From the NCBI GenBank assembly GCA_002633005.1, contig NMRA01000232.1, forward strand, positions 208,436 through 272,435: DNA of 64,000 nt. The letters are read 5' to 3'. The position numbers were made by a program, and so were the translations under genes. This DNA is from Phoronis australis (lineage: Eukaryota > Phoronida > Phoronidae). The notes beneath the pieces were generated by a model. It was not told where the DNA came from and did not search any database. It saw only the letters and a program-made list of their open reading frames with translations. Shown here one piece after another: positions 12,358 to 45,600 of this stretch. How positions within the stretch are numbered: the stretch's first letter is position 1; every line of letters begins with the position of its first letter.

Positions 12358-12938
12358 TGTGTATTACGTATGGAATTTTCCTATGATGTTGAGTCCTTTG
12401 GACATGGCCAAATATGGTCAGAAGCTAGGAGCTATGGGCCTCGCCCTTCAGATCGTGTCTGATTGGTTGAAATTGTGTACTTAAGCTTTGTCTCTGTCAG
12501 ACACGAGGAGTCCAGTCGCAGAGTTCAAGAAGTAAACATGTACACCTTCACTCACACCAAATTGCAACTGTTTGTGCAGCTTTCGGGCTCCTCCCGAACT
12601 TGGTTGCCAATAGTTTAGCCCCATGCAATTCTCGGGCTCCTCCCGAGCTTGATTGCATCTCACCTTTCGGATCTGAATAACCAAATTGCCCCGTTCTTGC
12701 ACACACAACTATTAATCAGCGACTGGCTTGCCCGTGTATCAGAACTGTATAAATCACAACGCTGCGATACTAAATCATGGAACAACTGGATTGCTTGTAA
12801 GTGTGAAATATTGTAGTCATATATTCCTACAATAAACCTATGTATTATTCACCAACTTTTAGTTTTCAACATCACCCTCAGTCCGCACCGGGCTCGTAAA
12901 ATCGGGGCGCCTTGGTCGTAGATACCGCCCCCGTTACA
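12358..12938 (+). mobile_element. Candidate solo LTR, 5' end lost in the gap
   Basis: The order of signals is that of a retrotransposon LTR: TATAAA at 12748-12753, AATAAA at 12831-12836, and a terminus CCCCCGTTACA ending at 12938. Two copies of a GGGCTCCTCCCGARCTTG unit lie about 48 bases apart, at about 12584 and 12632. No internal coding region, primer-binding site or second LTR is visible on the right, so a solo LTR is the best reading. The left end is not visible and no target-site duplication could be read. Confidence 0.4.
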
Positions 12939-15900
12939 GTTTGCTCACCCTACTGATGTGGATTTTGGGACAAATCTGTTGTGGTGATGGACCGTCCGGA
13001 GTTGGCAGACGGGCAACTCTGGACGGTCAGAAAACCTTAAGCCTTTTCGCTCAATCGCTCTTTATTTAAACTTTAATAGTTAATACATCAGCATTAAGAT
13101 TCGAGTAGCCTGAGCAATTATGATGTTTGATTTTACTCGTCGCCCTTTTTGTGGATGGAAACAGTTGGCCTACCAGTGATATCAGTGTGTCCAGCATATA
13201 CTACCTGAAGCCCCTAAGTTCGCTTCATATTCATAATAGCGTTATCGAATACAAAGGAATCACTACTAGTTACAATTTGTGTTTCTTGGCGTTTCCCTTG
13301 ATATCTACCAAATTCCATGATGAGTGTAAGTTCATGAAATTTGGCCAATAAGCTATTGCTATGTTGACAACAGCATCCTATTTCATAGATATGATCAACG
13401 TTGTGATCTTGGACTGGTAGTATTTCTCTTGTTTTTGTGTCTTTTGTTTTCTTCTTCCTGTCCTCCTATTTATGATGAAAAATGGCAGGTGTGTTCCTGT
13501 ATAGGAGACCATTTCTCACTTGCTCTGCACCCTCTAGTGGCTATTATTAAGTTCACTAGCATTGCTCCGTTCAGTGGGAATGTTGATCTCTTACACACTG
13601 TGCTATTATATGAAGCACCCCGTGGGTGCATCATCTACACCCTGGATTGGAGACCAATTAATTTTACTAACCAAATTGACACAGATTTCTGGGGGAAAGA
13701 GCAAATCAGTACTCACCTTTAAATAAAATTTGCACTGCTTTTGGTGAATTTCCCATAAAGGACTTCAGGAACAATAGTTCAAACAAATTACTAGTAAGGC
13801 AGGCACATATAATTCACAGGTACACAGTGAATTTGGTACTTAATCTAAACAATTTATTCCACCTTAGCAGGGAACAATAGTACAAAAAAGTCAAGCACAA
13901 TATAATTTACTGTGTATACAATATGCAATCAATTTGGCCATTGTGCGTTCACTATTTTTGTCACCTGCTTATTTAAACAATTATTACACCTCAGCAGGAA
14001 ACAACAGTCAAGCAAAATATAATTGCCGTTTATTCCACCTTATCAGGTTTCAGCTTTGTAGTTGGTTAATTGCTCATGTGGATATTAGGGGTAGTGTCAG
14101 TCCCTTTCTCATACAGTTAATTTCTCTAAAATTGAAGCCTTGATGTTAATTGTCATTTACCTCGAAGTTGAGCCGAGCGTTCTGCTTCACATCAAATTTG
14201 GAGTTATAGTTCAGCGAAGTTATCATAAGGTGGGGCTAATATGTCCTTGTCCCGTACAATGAGATATATATATATTTAATTTGTATCTCATTGGGCCTGT
14301 ATACATTCGTACGCCTTGCTGTTTTTGTCCTTGTCATCAAAAATGGCAAGGACCGCCCCCTCTCCTCACACAGAGATGAGGACGTCAACTTCAGAAGGCA
14401 ACCAACTGTTGAGATGAAGAAGACTGACGACATTTAACATAAAATTAGAGTCATGACTTGCAGCAGATTCGTGTACAGACTGTATGACGTTTGGCGGGAA
14501 CTCGTTTTGTGTACGCAAAACGTTCAGTGATTTTTATTATTTTTTAAAGAAAGAATCCAGCAAGCATGTGGACAAATTGAAACAGAATGCTTATAGTGCT
14601 AAAATAACAAATATTGGAACAAAACATCAACAAATATTAACCAGATACCGCCGGCTGTTGACGAACACAGTGACACCTGCCGATGGCATCGAATTTAAGT
14701 GTTTTCATTATACTGAAGCGTCGATGCTTTGCTGTTAAATCCACCTCTTAACTGCGTAGTTAAATAGACAGTGCTGTTAACTTTGATAAAAGTGCGAAGT
14801 TATGTGTTCCCACTGACCGAAGCTTCGGAGGCAGTGGGAAAGGCCTTTCTGATGTGTGTGAATGATCATGAAAACCTTACACGTAGGTGAATGAAGTTGA
14901 TTCCAGCGTGATTTCTTTCCATTTTTACAACTACTGCAAGTTTAGCCTACTCTTGCTGTGAAAGCCCGCACGAGCATACACATGAAGATTCTATGGGGGA
15001 GCGGCTCAATCAGTGTGCTTTTTATTGATAAAATAAAATGAAGTATACAATATGAACGGTAACATTTACCTTTTAATTATAGATTACAGATGAATTGAAT
15101 ACTCTGTGAAAACTGCAGTTATCTCCCTTTCAGTATTTTTGTTTTAAATATCCAAATTACTTGTCACTTGACCAAAAAAGTTGTGACCTTGGTGGTGAGA
15201 AAACGTGGCAGTGAATGGACTATTTTTAACTTGTAGCCAAGAAAACTATCCTGGTAATAGGATATTGATTTTAACATCAAGTGCTTAAACCCACCATATA
15301 CCTTGTTTTGACAAGTGACTACATTGTCGGCATCATTATACCTTCCTGTATGGCACTGCATGTCACAACCGTGAATTCAGTATCTCAGTGAAGAAATAGA
15401 AAAAAAACACAAGTTTCTTAAAGCCTATCTTCAGCGGTAACACCTGTGAATTTGTTTTGGTTGCCTAGTTGACCCAGACTGACCCAGCCAGCACTGTTCT
15501 AGTGTAGACTGGACCGTCATGTTGCGCCATCTATTGTTCTTTGTTGTAGTTGATTGTATGCTCTCTATTTGATTTCTTCGCTAGTCACATGAATGTTATC
15601 GTGTTATTCATAATTGCCGCCTTGATCGTCATGATTGTCGTCGTCTCCCTCATCGTTGTCTTTTCGATTAATTCCGCCAAGTGTCGCGCCTCCGAGCGCT
15701 CTCTTCCTTTTTGTTGTTTGTGCTGGGATCTAGTGGTGATGCAACATGGCACAAAAAGGCAGGTTCACTTATCATTTAACAGGCTTACATTTGCGTGATT
15801 GAACTTGCGTTTGCGTTTTCTTGGCTTTGCTAGGATTTTCTGGTTAGCTCGATACATCTAAAATAACAAAATTCCGTTGAAGGTAGGCTTTAACTCCACG

Positions 15901-16065
15901 GACATAAGTATGTCGTATGAACGTACCTTGTGGTCTACCAATATGCAAGTTTCTTGTACTGACGGTATGTCCGTGCTCTGTTGTCCCACGGAAAGTGAAA
16001 GGAGCCAAAGCGTGCTCAAATACAGAGTTGCATAACCACCACAAATGCAACACCTTGCCAGTTCT
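12939..16065. other. Spacer upstream of CTP synthase
   Basis: No gene is supported. A copy of the ATGAAATTTGGC / CCTCTAGTGGC repeat lies at about 13310-13560. A hairpin with CAATGAGATA and TATCTCATTG arms lies at about 14256-14293. A CpG-rich pocket at about 15600-15720 could belong to a distal promoter or a non-coding first exon, but I cannot show it. Confidence 0.4.
12990..13028. repeat. Short perfect-arm hairpin
   Basis: The arms GACCGTCCGGAGTT and AACTCTGGACGGTC differ at one position and surround an 11-base loop. There is no T-run, and nothing links it to a gene. Confidence 0.5.
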
Positions 16066-16260
16066 ATTATACCATAAACCACAGGAAAATGACCAGCAAT
16101 ATCTGGCGACTTTTCTCACTGGAGGATGGCTTAATTTTTGATTGGTTGTACCGATTCTATGTAGTATGCATTGACCAATTAATACCGTAAACCATGGAAA
16201 ACGAGCAGATCTGACAACTTTTCTCAGTGGAGGATGACTAATATTTGATTGGTTGATTGG
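16066..16260 (+). promoter_or_regulatory. Duplicated CCAAT-rich module, possible CTPS promoter
   Basis: A unit of about 80 bases is present twice (about 16066-16147 and 16178-16254), containing CTTTTCTCASTGGAGGATG and GATTGGTTG. It holds four CCAAT-type pentamers: ATTGG at 16141-16145, 16248-16252 and 16256-16260, and CCAAT at 16175-16179. Clustered CCAAT boxes bound by NF-Y are common in housekeeping promoters, and the CTP synthase start codon is about 700 bases downstream. The promoter role is inference. Confidence 0.35.
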
Positions 16261-16899
16261 TGTTTATTCTAATGCTCGTAACTCAAGATCAGCTAATTCA
16301 GATATTGCTGGTGAGGGGAGGCAGTCAGGATTGGGGAGGGGTTGCTTTCCCTGAACCACGAAATTCTTCACTTGTTTCCCCATAGTTGAAGAGGGCCTTA
16401 GCGCCTTGAACAATTCACAAATAACAGTCAGCAAAAAGTCACCTAGAAAATTTAATGCATTAAGACGACCGATGATGCCTGGACAGAACTGTCCCGGTTA
16501 ACGTGACCTGCCTTTCTGTTCTACCTTATTCAGATGAAATCACTGCCCAAGTTGAAGTTCAATGTCGGACTCATTTTTGTACAATTTTTTGTGGAAAATT
16601 ATTGCAAAATTATTCAGAGAATGGCAATAAAGCTCCTACTTTGCTCCTACTTAGCTGCCAATTTTGAATTCTTAACCAAAGCACAACAACCTCAGATCAG
16701 ATGCTTTTATGACTTACCTGAGTTATTGTTGCTGAGAAATTTTTCATCAATGTCAATGTCTATCTAATCTTCAAAGTTCACATTTTGTGCTCCATGAAAA
16801 TTGTTTAAATTGTTTCCTATGCTGTATCATATATTGTTTGTCTTAATTCAGAAATAAGCATTTATTTATATGACTGATCTGTGTTATCTCTGTTTCAGT
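16261..16899 (+). other. Interval before the CTP synthase start exon
   Basis: No ORF is supported. It would be promoter or 5' intron, depending on where transcription starts. Confidence 0.3.
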
Positions 16900-16960
16900 G
16901 TTTACCTGTGTTACGTTCCATTCTTCGTAAATCAATCTGGCTTTTCTGGCAAGAGCTGCC

Positions 16961-37177
<20,217 letters not shown>

Positions 37178-38760
37178 ACTTAAATTGTTTGGTTGTGGGA
37201 TGCATAATGTGTTTTGTCCACCGTTTACTGAAGTAATTGCTGGCAAGGCTAGTATTCTTGTCTCGTGTTTTTCTGATTTTTTGCACTAATGAGAGTCAAT
37301 AATACCGTCAAATGCTCGTATTACAATTCAGGGGAAGGTCTTCAAGTCATACAGGTATTGACTACTTATATCTTAGTTCCTCGCCACTAGGAGACATATG
37401 TGCCCTAGTGTACAGTCAGTTTCACCATGTATTTACTCACCTCGTTGGGTAACGTGCGGCATTACCTGTGTTGTTTTGAGCAATATTTAGATTTGAGTGG
37501 AGTCGAAGAATTTATGTTAAACGAAACTAGATTGTTCACTGTATATTTTTCCTTCTGATAGACTTACTTCTTGTCTGGCCTCATGAATTTCATACATCAC
37601 TGATAAAATATTTTTCAGTATTTGTCAAGATTTTGGGTAATTTTTCAACATTCAGCTGGTATTGTGAAGCTAGTCGTATGAATGAAGGTTAATCAATGTG
37701 ATGTTGATTTCAAGAAATACTGCCAGTTAAAAAATTTAATGAAGTGATTCTGCAAACAATGTTTTTTATTGTTTCAGCAATGGTGAAATGAATGTGCATT
37801 ACGAGCTAGTCAGTATTCAGAAGTACAAGTATTTTATGTAACTTAATGTTACGTGACTCAGTTTTTTAGTTTGGGTAGAGATTACCTACAAAACAAACAG
37901 TCTGATAACAACTTGGTAAAAGATGATTTACACATTTCGTGATTTCATGATAGTCTCCCCTGACTTCAATGCATCTGTTTAGTCATTGCTCAAACCCATC
38001 ATGCAGCTGGCTCTATCTTCAATTTATTTGTTCGGTCTGTTTCAAGTAGCACCACCTACTGGCAATTGATTTGGAAATCTTAGATATTTTCTGAGGTGGT
38101 ATAAAAGTGTATTATGCAGTTACCTATAAAAATTCAAATTGCACCTCTGGTTTCAGGAGGTAACGAGTTTTTAGGTACCGTTGTCCATGCAGTCACTGAC
38201 ATTTTTTCGTAAACTACCTCTGCTATTGCCCTTGGTATTGCTGCCTCAAATTGTGAATCTGCAGTTCCACAGCAATGGATGATTAATCCTTTTCAGTGCA
38301 TCTGTCAAAGGAAGTGAATTTGTCGACGGGTTATGACGTCTTGACTTAAATTGTTGCTATTACAGTGAATCATGTTTGTGAACCTTTCTGAATAATATAG
38401 GAATTTCAATATTATTTTACTTGTCCATTGAGATTAGCACAAGTTTGGCAATCTGTAAATACAGAAAGCTCACATAAATTGTACATGCATAAGACAGATT
38501 TTTGCTCAACTCTGACTAAGTCCTGTGGACGGTTACACTAAATGCATTAGGTCCTTCATAAAAGTCAGATTTTGCCTTGTGAACAACAATCTCCGTGTCT
38601 GATTAAATCAAAGTTATTCAGGTTTCACTGTACATTGACGTGTACTGTAATCTTTATCAACAGTGCTTTTGTTTGTTCATTCCTAACTTATAATTTTTTC
38701 ACTCGTGTGGGATGGGATTTTTACAAATGACAATAAAGATATTTAGCAGTAAATTTGTTT
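37178..38760 (+). other. CTPS 3' UTR and end of transcript
   Basis: No ORF. The best poly(A) signal is AATAAA at 38732-38737 (TGACAATAAAGAT), about 1.55 kb after the stop. The exact 3' end is inferred. A repeat fragment CACCACCTACTGGC lies at about 38049. Confidence 0.5.
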
Positions 38761-39273
38761 TGAATTTTTGTATTTGTTGTAGGTCACCTACTCTACCAGA
38801 AACTCCTTCCATGCAAGTTAGACAATGTAGATTGGACTGTAACATTCATTGACTTGACGTTTTGTAGGACCCTAGAAAAATGTTCATAATCCATCTTTAC
38901 TGGGGATTGCATTGCGATGAAAACGGGATATTTTTCATGAAGTGTCTTCATTCTGAAAAGACAGTAATTTGGTCCTACGCTTCAAATAACCATTTTCAAA
39001 AATAATTTGAACTCNTAGTTTTGCAAACTCAAGTTTTACAAAGTACCTGAAAATATACTCAGAACAGTTAATTGCTAGGATTTGTACAAATTATTTCCAG
39101 GCAGTGATGTGTTGACCAACATGACTAAACCTTCATTTGGTAATTGTCAAGTGGAAGCGCAAGGCCAAATTTCTGTCTCAGTTTTAAAGTCGACTCTATT
39201 CACGAAACTGATCTGCTACAAGCTGATGATTATTTAAAAAAAATTCACTCAATATCTTGTCAAAAGACATTTA

Positions 39274-40821
39274 GACCGGCAGCCCAGAGCACTTGGCATA
39301 GATGAACGAGGTACCAACATCTGCAGACCACGGGAGCATTTAGAGTCCACCTCAGTATGTACAGAAATGGACGTCTGCCGTTGTTTGCACTCGTTGCGAC
39401 CAATGGGGGCCTTACAAAGGGCCCAGAAAATGAGCTAGACTAGATATTAGAGGTACCGGCAAAAACTGATTTAAAACGAACAATAGTACCGCACTGAACA
39501 CCGAATCGGACCCATGACGGACAAATTGCGCTCTGGAATGGTCCGACAGAAACCAAAATGAACTAGCACTACATTCGAGGTACCCCAAAAACCAACTTTA
39601 TTATGTGATTCAATACATGCCACAGATCACTAAAACCCCAGTGACAGACAAAATACACTCTGGATTGTGCCCGGCACAAACCCCCAAAAATCTCAACCAC
39701 GGTATGCCATCAAAAATTTGAGTTAGACTAGATTTTCGAGGTACCGGCCAAAACTGATTTCAAACGAACAGTACCGCAATGAATGACCCATGACAAACAA
39801 ATTGCACTCTGGAATGGGTCCGGCAGAAATCAAAAAAGAGCCCCCAAAAATGAGCTAGCACATACATTCGAGGTACCACAAAAACAATTACATGAAATTC
39901 AATACATGTCACAGGTCACTAAATGCCCTATGACCGGCAGACAAAATACACTCTGGATTGTGCATGGCAGAAACCCTCAAAAATCTCAACCACGGTATGC
40001 CATTTTGAGACAGATTTTCAAGGTATCGGCTTAAAACTAGCAATCATGCTGCACTGAACACACAGTGGCCCATGACTTAAATAACGTTTTTCTTACACTT
40101 ACCGTTTTCGAGTTATTTGACTTCAAATTTCAAAAAAAACTCCAAAATTTCAATGTTTTCGAAAAATTTATAGAATGTTGCGAAACTATCAATTTAGATA
40201 GTTTTGAACGGGCTTTCAGGAGATGTTTTCAATTTTTCGCTAGGACGTCTACTTTTCAAATTATTTGAGATTTTCTGATAGGGCTGTTCATTTGTGTTCA
40301 TTGCGGTACAATTGTTCGTTTAAAACCAGTTTTGGCCGCTGTACCTCGAAAATCTAGTCTAGCTCAAATTTTTGATGGCATACCGTGGTTGAGATTTTTG
40401 GGGGTTTCTGGCTGGCACAATCCAGAGTGTAATTTGTCTGTCACAGGGCATTTAGTGATCTGTAACATGTATTGAATCACATGGAGTTAGTTTTTTGTGG
40501 TACCTCGAATGTATGTGCTAGCTCATTTTGGGGGGTACTTTTTTGGTTTCTGCCAGACCCATTCCAGAGCGCAATTTGTCTGTCATGGGTCATTCGGTGT
40601 TCAGTGCGGTACTATTGTTCGTTTTAAATCGGTTTTGGTTGGTACCTCGAATATCTAGTCTAGCTCATTTTTGGGCCCTTTGTAAGCCCCCAGGGGTCAC
40701 ACCCAGAGTGCAGACAACGGCAGACGTCGATTTCTGTACATACTGAGGTGAACTCTAAATGCTCCCGTGGTCAGATGTTGTTACCTCGTTCATCTATGCT
40801 AAGTGCTCTGGGCTGCCGGTC
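39274..40821. mobile_element. 1.55-kb foldback with subrepeats between convergent genes
   Basis: Outer ends GACCGGCAGCCCAGAGC (39274) and GGGCTGCCGGTC (40810-40821) are inverted copies, and matching continues inward. The left arm holds two tandem units of about 300 bases (about 39470-39765 and 39766-40060), each with TACCGCA, GACAAATTGC, CATTCGAGGTACC, ACACTCTGGATTGTG and CTCAACCACGGTATGCCAT. The right arm holds one inverse unit (about 40300-40640). The spacer is about 40060-40280. Its many GGTACC-containing blocks are striking. It lies in the 3' intergenic space of CTPS and SYF2. There is no coding capacity. Confidence 0.78.
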
Positions 40822-40864
40822 CTTTTTGGTAAATTATACCAATTAAAAACTATCCAGTTACATA

Positions 40865-41015
40865 GGAACCTGGTAAAATGTCCAGACCTGGCCAACTTCA
40901 GGACATCACATCTGAGAAATGGCTGATTGGACTCATATGAAGCTTTTAGGTACTGTCCGTCGTGCAGTATCCTCCAAACCACTGTTGATTTTTAGAATAC
41001 TCCACTTTATTTGCA
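40865..41015 (+). repeat. Dispersed repeat shared with CTPS intron 10
   Basis: GACATCACATCTGAGAAATGGCTGATTGG ... CATATGAAGCTTTTAG ... GTGCAGT matches about 30735-30850 in the same orientation with about one change in five bases. Confidence 0.5.
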
Positions 41016-42453
41016 TACTAAAGAGGAATTTGCATGTTCCTAACTATGCTAATGTATAGCAGAAACTAAACGACACTGCTATTTGAACATCATCTGTGCT
41101 AAACAAAGTGCAACTGTATTCAACAACTGTTGTGGAAACAAAAAATTCTGTGAATAAGGTGACCTTTGCACTAATGACATAACTTGGGGGCTCACATACC
41201 CCGCATCATGCAGTGTAATTCCTCAACACCATGTCAGGGTACTTATTGGATACGCTTGAGTGATTTACAGCACATCATTTTTGACAGAAAAATCGTTCTT
41301 AAAAACATTTGGCAATTTTCAACCTCCTTCATATTCACACGGTCGTTATATGTGGTGTCTCTAACCAATTTGACCAAGCAATCATAGAGATGAGCTTGGC
41401 GTGCCAGTTCCACATCAAAGCGGTAATCAAAACTGGGACACCTGATGGATGAGGCTTAAGGCAGGGATTCAGCATGCTTTAAATTAAGGGTCACCAGTTT
41501 CCGCAGCAATCAACCAATACATGTACAAAAACTCAGTTGTCCCACATTTCCAGAACCAACTTTTTCCACTCAATAACAGGCAACTAACTTTTTCCAAAAT
41601 CTGGGACCCCTGTAAGTCACGATTGCCAAAGCTGCAATGCATAAAATCTGACTATAAAGGGATAGTAAGGGACAACGAACCTGCAAATTGCGTCAAATAA
41701 CAACTTATGATTCATGTCACATACTACAACAAACTCCATCTTGTTTCTTGCTCAAATTAGAAACAATTTCTACACTTGACAAAAAAATAAAAGATTCTTA
41801 TTACCTCAGACCATGATCATAAAGTTGTCACAGCAGGTTAGTTTCAGTCGCCATGACAGCATGGCCATCAGAGGAATTCCAGGCAATTTCTGGTAGGAAA
41901 TTTCAACTCAAAAGAGCGCCATGGTGAAGAAATGTGTTGTTTTCATAGCGGCTTTAAATGTGAAAGTTATCAGCAGAAAATAGGCATACCCACACAATGT
42001 ACAACTTAAGTCACCTTGTTCTCTTATTAAAGTGAAATCTCACCAATTTTACACAAAATGGCAAAATTATAACCCTTTTTTACTTTTAAATGCTTCTATC
42101 AGTATTATGAATGGTCACATTCTTTCAAAACATTATCCGATGGTAGCTATGGTGAAGAAATTGAAGAAAGAAAAACATATTTCGTGCGATGTAACTTTTA
42201 CGAAATATAGAGCAATAAAAGTTCACCCGTCCTTCACATTATGTCCTAAATACAATAGACGAGATTTCACAGTAGAAACTAATACTGACTTTCATAGCTC
42301 TTCAACCTCACAATTTCATGAAATTTCTAATTGACTGTTTTCACTGTCAGGGATTTTCCTTCGCGATATTCACTTTAATATAAGAAGATCTTGACAAATC
42401 GTTGATCAATCTGTACTGCACACAGTGTCTGAGTTTTTGGCAAAGTACATATG
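41016..42453. other. Region downstream of SYF2
   Basis: No ORF is supported. A copy of the AGAACCA hairpin family is at 41541-41640. On the - strand the nearest poly(A)-like hexamer after the SYF2 stop is an ATTAAA at about 42379-42374, so the SYF2 3' UTR may be short. Confidence 0.4.
41541..41640. repeat. Copy of the AGAACCAGTTT hairpin repeat
   Basis: CAGAACCAACTTTTTCCACTCAATAACAGGCA is followed by AAAATCTGGGACCCCTGTAAGTCACGATTG. It is collinear with 6130-6214. Confidence 0.55.
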
Positions 42454-42619
42454 CTAGACTGCCGTTCCACGTTCCAGGTTCTGTTTGATCTCTGTTGTGT
42501 ATTTGCCATAGAATCTCTCCAGTTTTTGATTGAACTTCATATTGCGTGTGTTAATGTAGTCTATATCGGCATCATCATCGTGTGTGCGCCGTCTACTGTA
42601 CTTGGCTCTTTTCTCGATC
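42454..42619 (-). CDS. SYF2: SYF2 exon 7, C-terminus
   Basis: Acceptor ttccaatag and stop TAG at 42456-42454. It encodes residues 174-228 ([33 protein letters not shown]), the most conserved part of the family. Confidence 0.94.
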
Positions 42620-45600
42620 CTATTGGAAGAAAAACATGTTAGAAAAGGGACTTTGAACTTAAAGGGGCACTATCAGCTTCAAAGACTTCTTAAAGTTATT
42701 AGCTTTGACCAGAGTAATAAAACAAGAAAATCCATTGTGTTTTGTGATTTCATTACAAGTTTCCAATTATCACCATTACCTGGCAGACATTCGCTGAAAT
42801 CAAGACTAGCCATTTTATGAGCTCAATACGCTTAAAATACTTTGCCATTTATTGAGCTGGATTTAGCTTTGCCAGCAGAGAATTAAGCCATGACTACAAG
42901 GTTTCAGTTTCAAATCCAAGCTGAAACTGATCTCAGACAATGAATTTCTCTCCTCTAAAAATGCAATTTTATACACTGAAGTTAGACAAGCAATCACATC
43001 ACAACTCATTTGCTACACTAATCAAATGCAAGGGTCTTACAAACAAGCTGAAGTCATTTACAAAATATGATATGAAAGCTAATTCACAATACACGTGACA
43101 TGGTCCTAACAACTTGCATATAGCTCAGTTGAGTGGCAAGTCTAAGCCTATAAACCCCTGACACCAGCATAGCCAAAGGGGAGCAATGGAGGGGGGCTCA
43201 GATAATCACGGACATTACCAAAATTTGTATTTGACTTGTGGTAAGTGATGGCCTTGGTGAGATCCATTATGACATTTTATCTCATGCCTCCTGAAAAATA
43301 CATTTGGCTATGCCAGTGACACCTGGTGTGCCACACAAAGCAACAGCTGTTCGAAGACACAACTTACTGTTTTTCAACATCATCAACAAGCCTGTTGATC
43401 GCATCCTCTGAATCTTTGTGCTCAGTGACACCTAGCGTATCTGTGGTTGGATAGAAAGCTTCACCCCTGCAATTACAAAGAGGAAACATAATCTTCAACT
43501 GTATTTCAAAAAGATTAAACTGTACACTTCCACCACAACCTTTCATCAACTGATTAAAGAACTGACCAAAGACAGGAATTGGAATCTCATTGGCCGGATT
43601 TAACAATTACAAACACTGTTGGCAGACTTAATGTTAAAGAAAACAGCAATGCATATGTGATTCCAACATATGTTCCGGTGGAGACCACGTGACTTGACAA
43701 ACGGTGTGGAAAGTTGCAGTGTTGCTGTTGCCAAAGAACACAGACTCAATAACAGGTTTGTTTTACCATGTACTTTTCACATTGAATGTCAACTGAACAA
43801 ACCAAAACATTCAGTATTTTACAGAGTCTCACTCACAGTTTCTCCTTTTCCCTGTCATAGTTTTGCATGTCAGGCTTCAGCTGCTTCGTCAATCTTTGAT
43901 ATTGTCTGTGTGTAGCTGCTTCATAATCTAGAACACAAGAGAAGCTAGACACTCAATTTGCTTTCACAAACAGCACTACACAATCTTGGCTTTTCATTCT
44001 TTTTAGGTCTGCAGGTTTTGTTTACATTTACACAATAGATGTCATTCGTTATATGCCGAGGCACTGTGGAAATAGATAAAATAATAAGACTACATGCTTG
44101 TTTTATTTGTCTGTTGACATTTCTTCGATAAAATAAGCATTGATTGACAACATTTGGACATTTCGCTCTGCAGTCAGTTTTCAATTTTTCACCCACTCAA
44201 TGTTTGTCCACTGTAATACAACATAAATATTTTTCAGATGTCGAAACCTGTTTTCATAAAATCAAATTTGAGCCTGAAGAATGGATCACAACTGGTTGAT
44301 ATCTAGAAACAGTGCAGTAGACTTTTATACACAAGACTGAAGCAAATCCAAAAACTTAAAATAATTACTAGAGATCCTGATTTTCTGCAATACTGGAAAA
44401 CGAATGAAATTTACAAAATCTGACTTCTTTCATGAAGAATGGTAAAAGCTCTAACATCAAATTCTACAGTCTTTCTACTTTCAGAAAACGCGATATATTT
44501 ACGGAGCTAACTAAAATTTTTAAATTTTCTAGAGATTTTGTCATATGCACAAACTTGCGATAAAGTCCTACATAACTTTAAATCAAAAGTTGGTTTTAAT
44601 GACACACAGGTTTAAGTCAATTTTAATAACTGAAAGCTGCCACTTCAAAGAGAGATCTTATTTAATGTGTAGTCAAAGATATAAAGCCCCCAAGGAAACT
44701 GGGGATTTTTTATAGATTTACTCCTGGTGTCCTATCAAAAATTGACCAAACACAATTCGAAATGCCTAATCAAACATTAACCTTTTTACGGATAAAGCGG
44801 AAAATTCTATGTACAATGAAGTGCAAGATTCAAGGGTAGTGTTCAAGTAATAATTGCTTACGTACACACGTTAACTGCAGAACTTCACCTGAGAAGTATT
44901 TCTCACTTCTTATTACTTTGATGCAGAAAGACCCTAGTTAAACATCCAACCTATTCTGCATGGCAAACAAGAAGATAACAAAGATGCCACACCTGAAAAC
45001 CCTTGGTCGGAGTTCTTCTTTTTCTTTCTTTTCTCCCATTTTTCAGCCTCATCCGCACCCACCTCCAACAGCTTGACTCTTTCAAAATTTTCACCTTTGG
45101 CTTCACATTCCTGAAATAAATCACGTGATGAGCATCTTCACATTAAGTGGCATTACACTATCAACACTTCACATTAAATGGCATTACACTATCAACACTT
45201 CACACACAATGCCACGAAGATGTGTAAACAAATGTACAGCAAGCAAATGCATACTCGTGTAGGATAAGCTAAATACAGTGTAGAGATGAGAGTGGGTGTT
45301 CATCAAAAAAAAACAGAGGATAAGATAATGACGTCTTTGAGAACATTTGAGGGGGAGGTCGGGGGGTGAACTTTTGTAGCAATAAAATAGCGTTCTATCG
45401 AATTCGTGTCTGATTTAAATGCGACATTATTGCACCTAGCTGTTAATTGTCTATTTATGTAATGTACTTGAGCAGCAAGTTATTGCAATTTTGACATGGT
45501 GAATGGAGCATCAGCTGTCGAGATTTTGTTAAGATGTAGCCAGAATTTTCAATGAAATTACACGGATAATTAGTGACAATTTGGTAATCAAAACGTTGTC

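Noticed and set aside
39470-40640. CRISPR-like regular repeats
   Set aside because: The units are ~300 bases and inverted or tandem with no short unique spacers; this is an animal foldback element.
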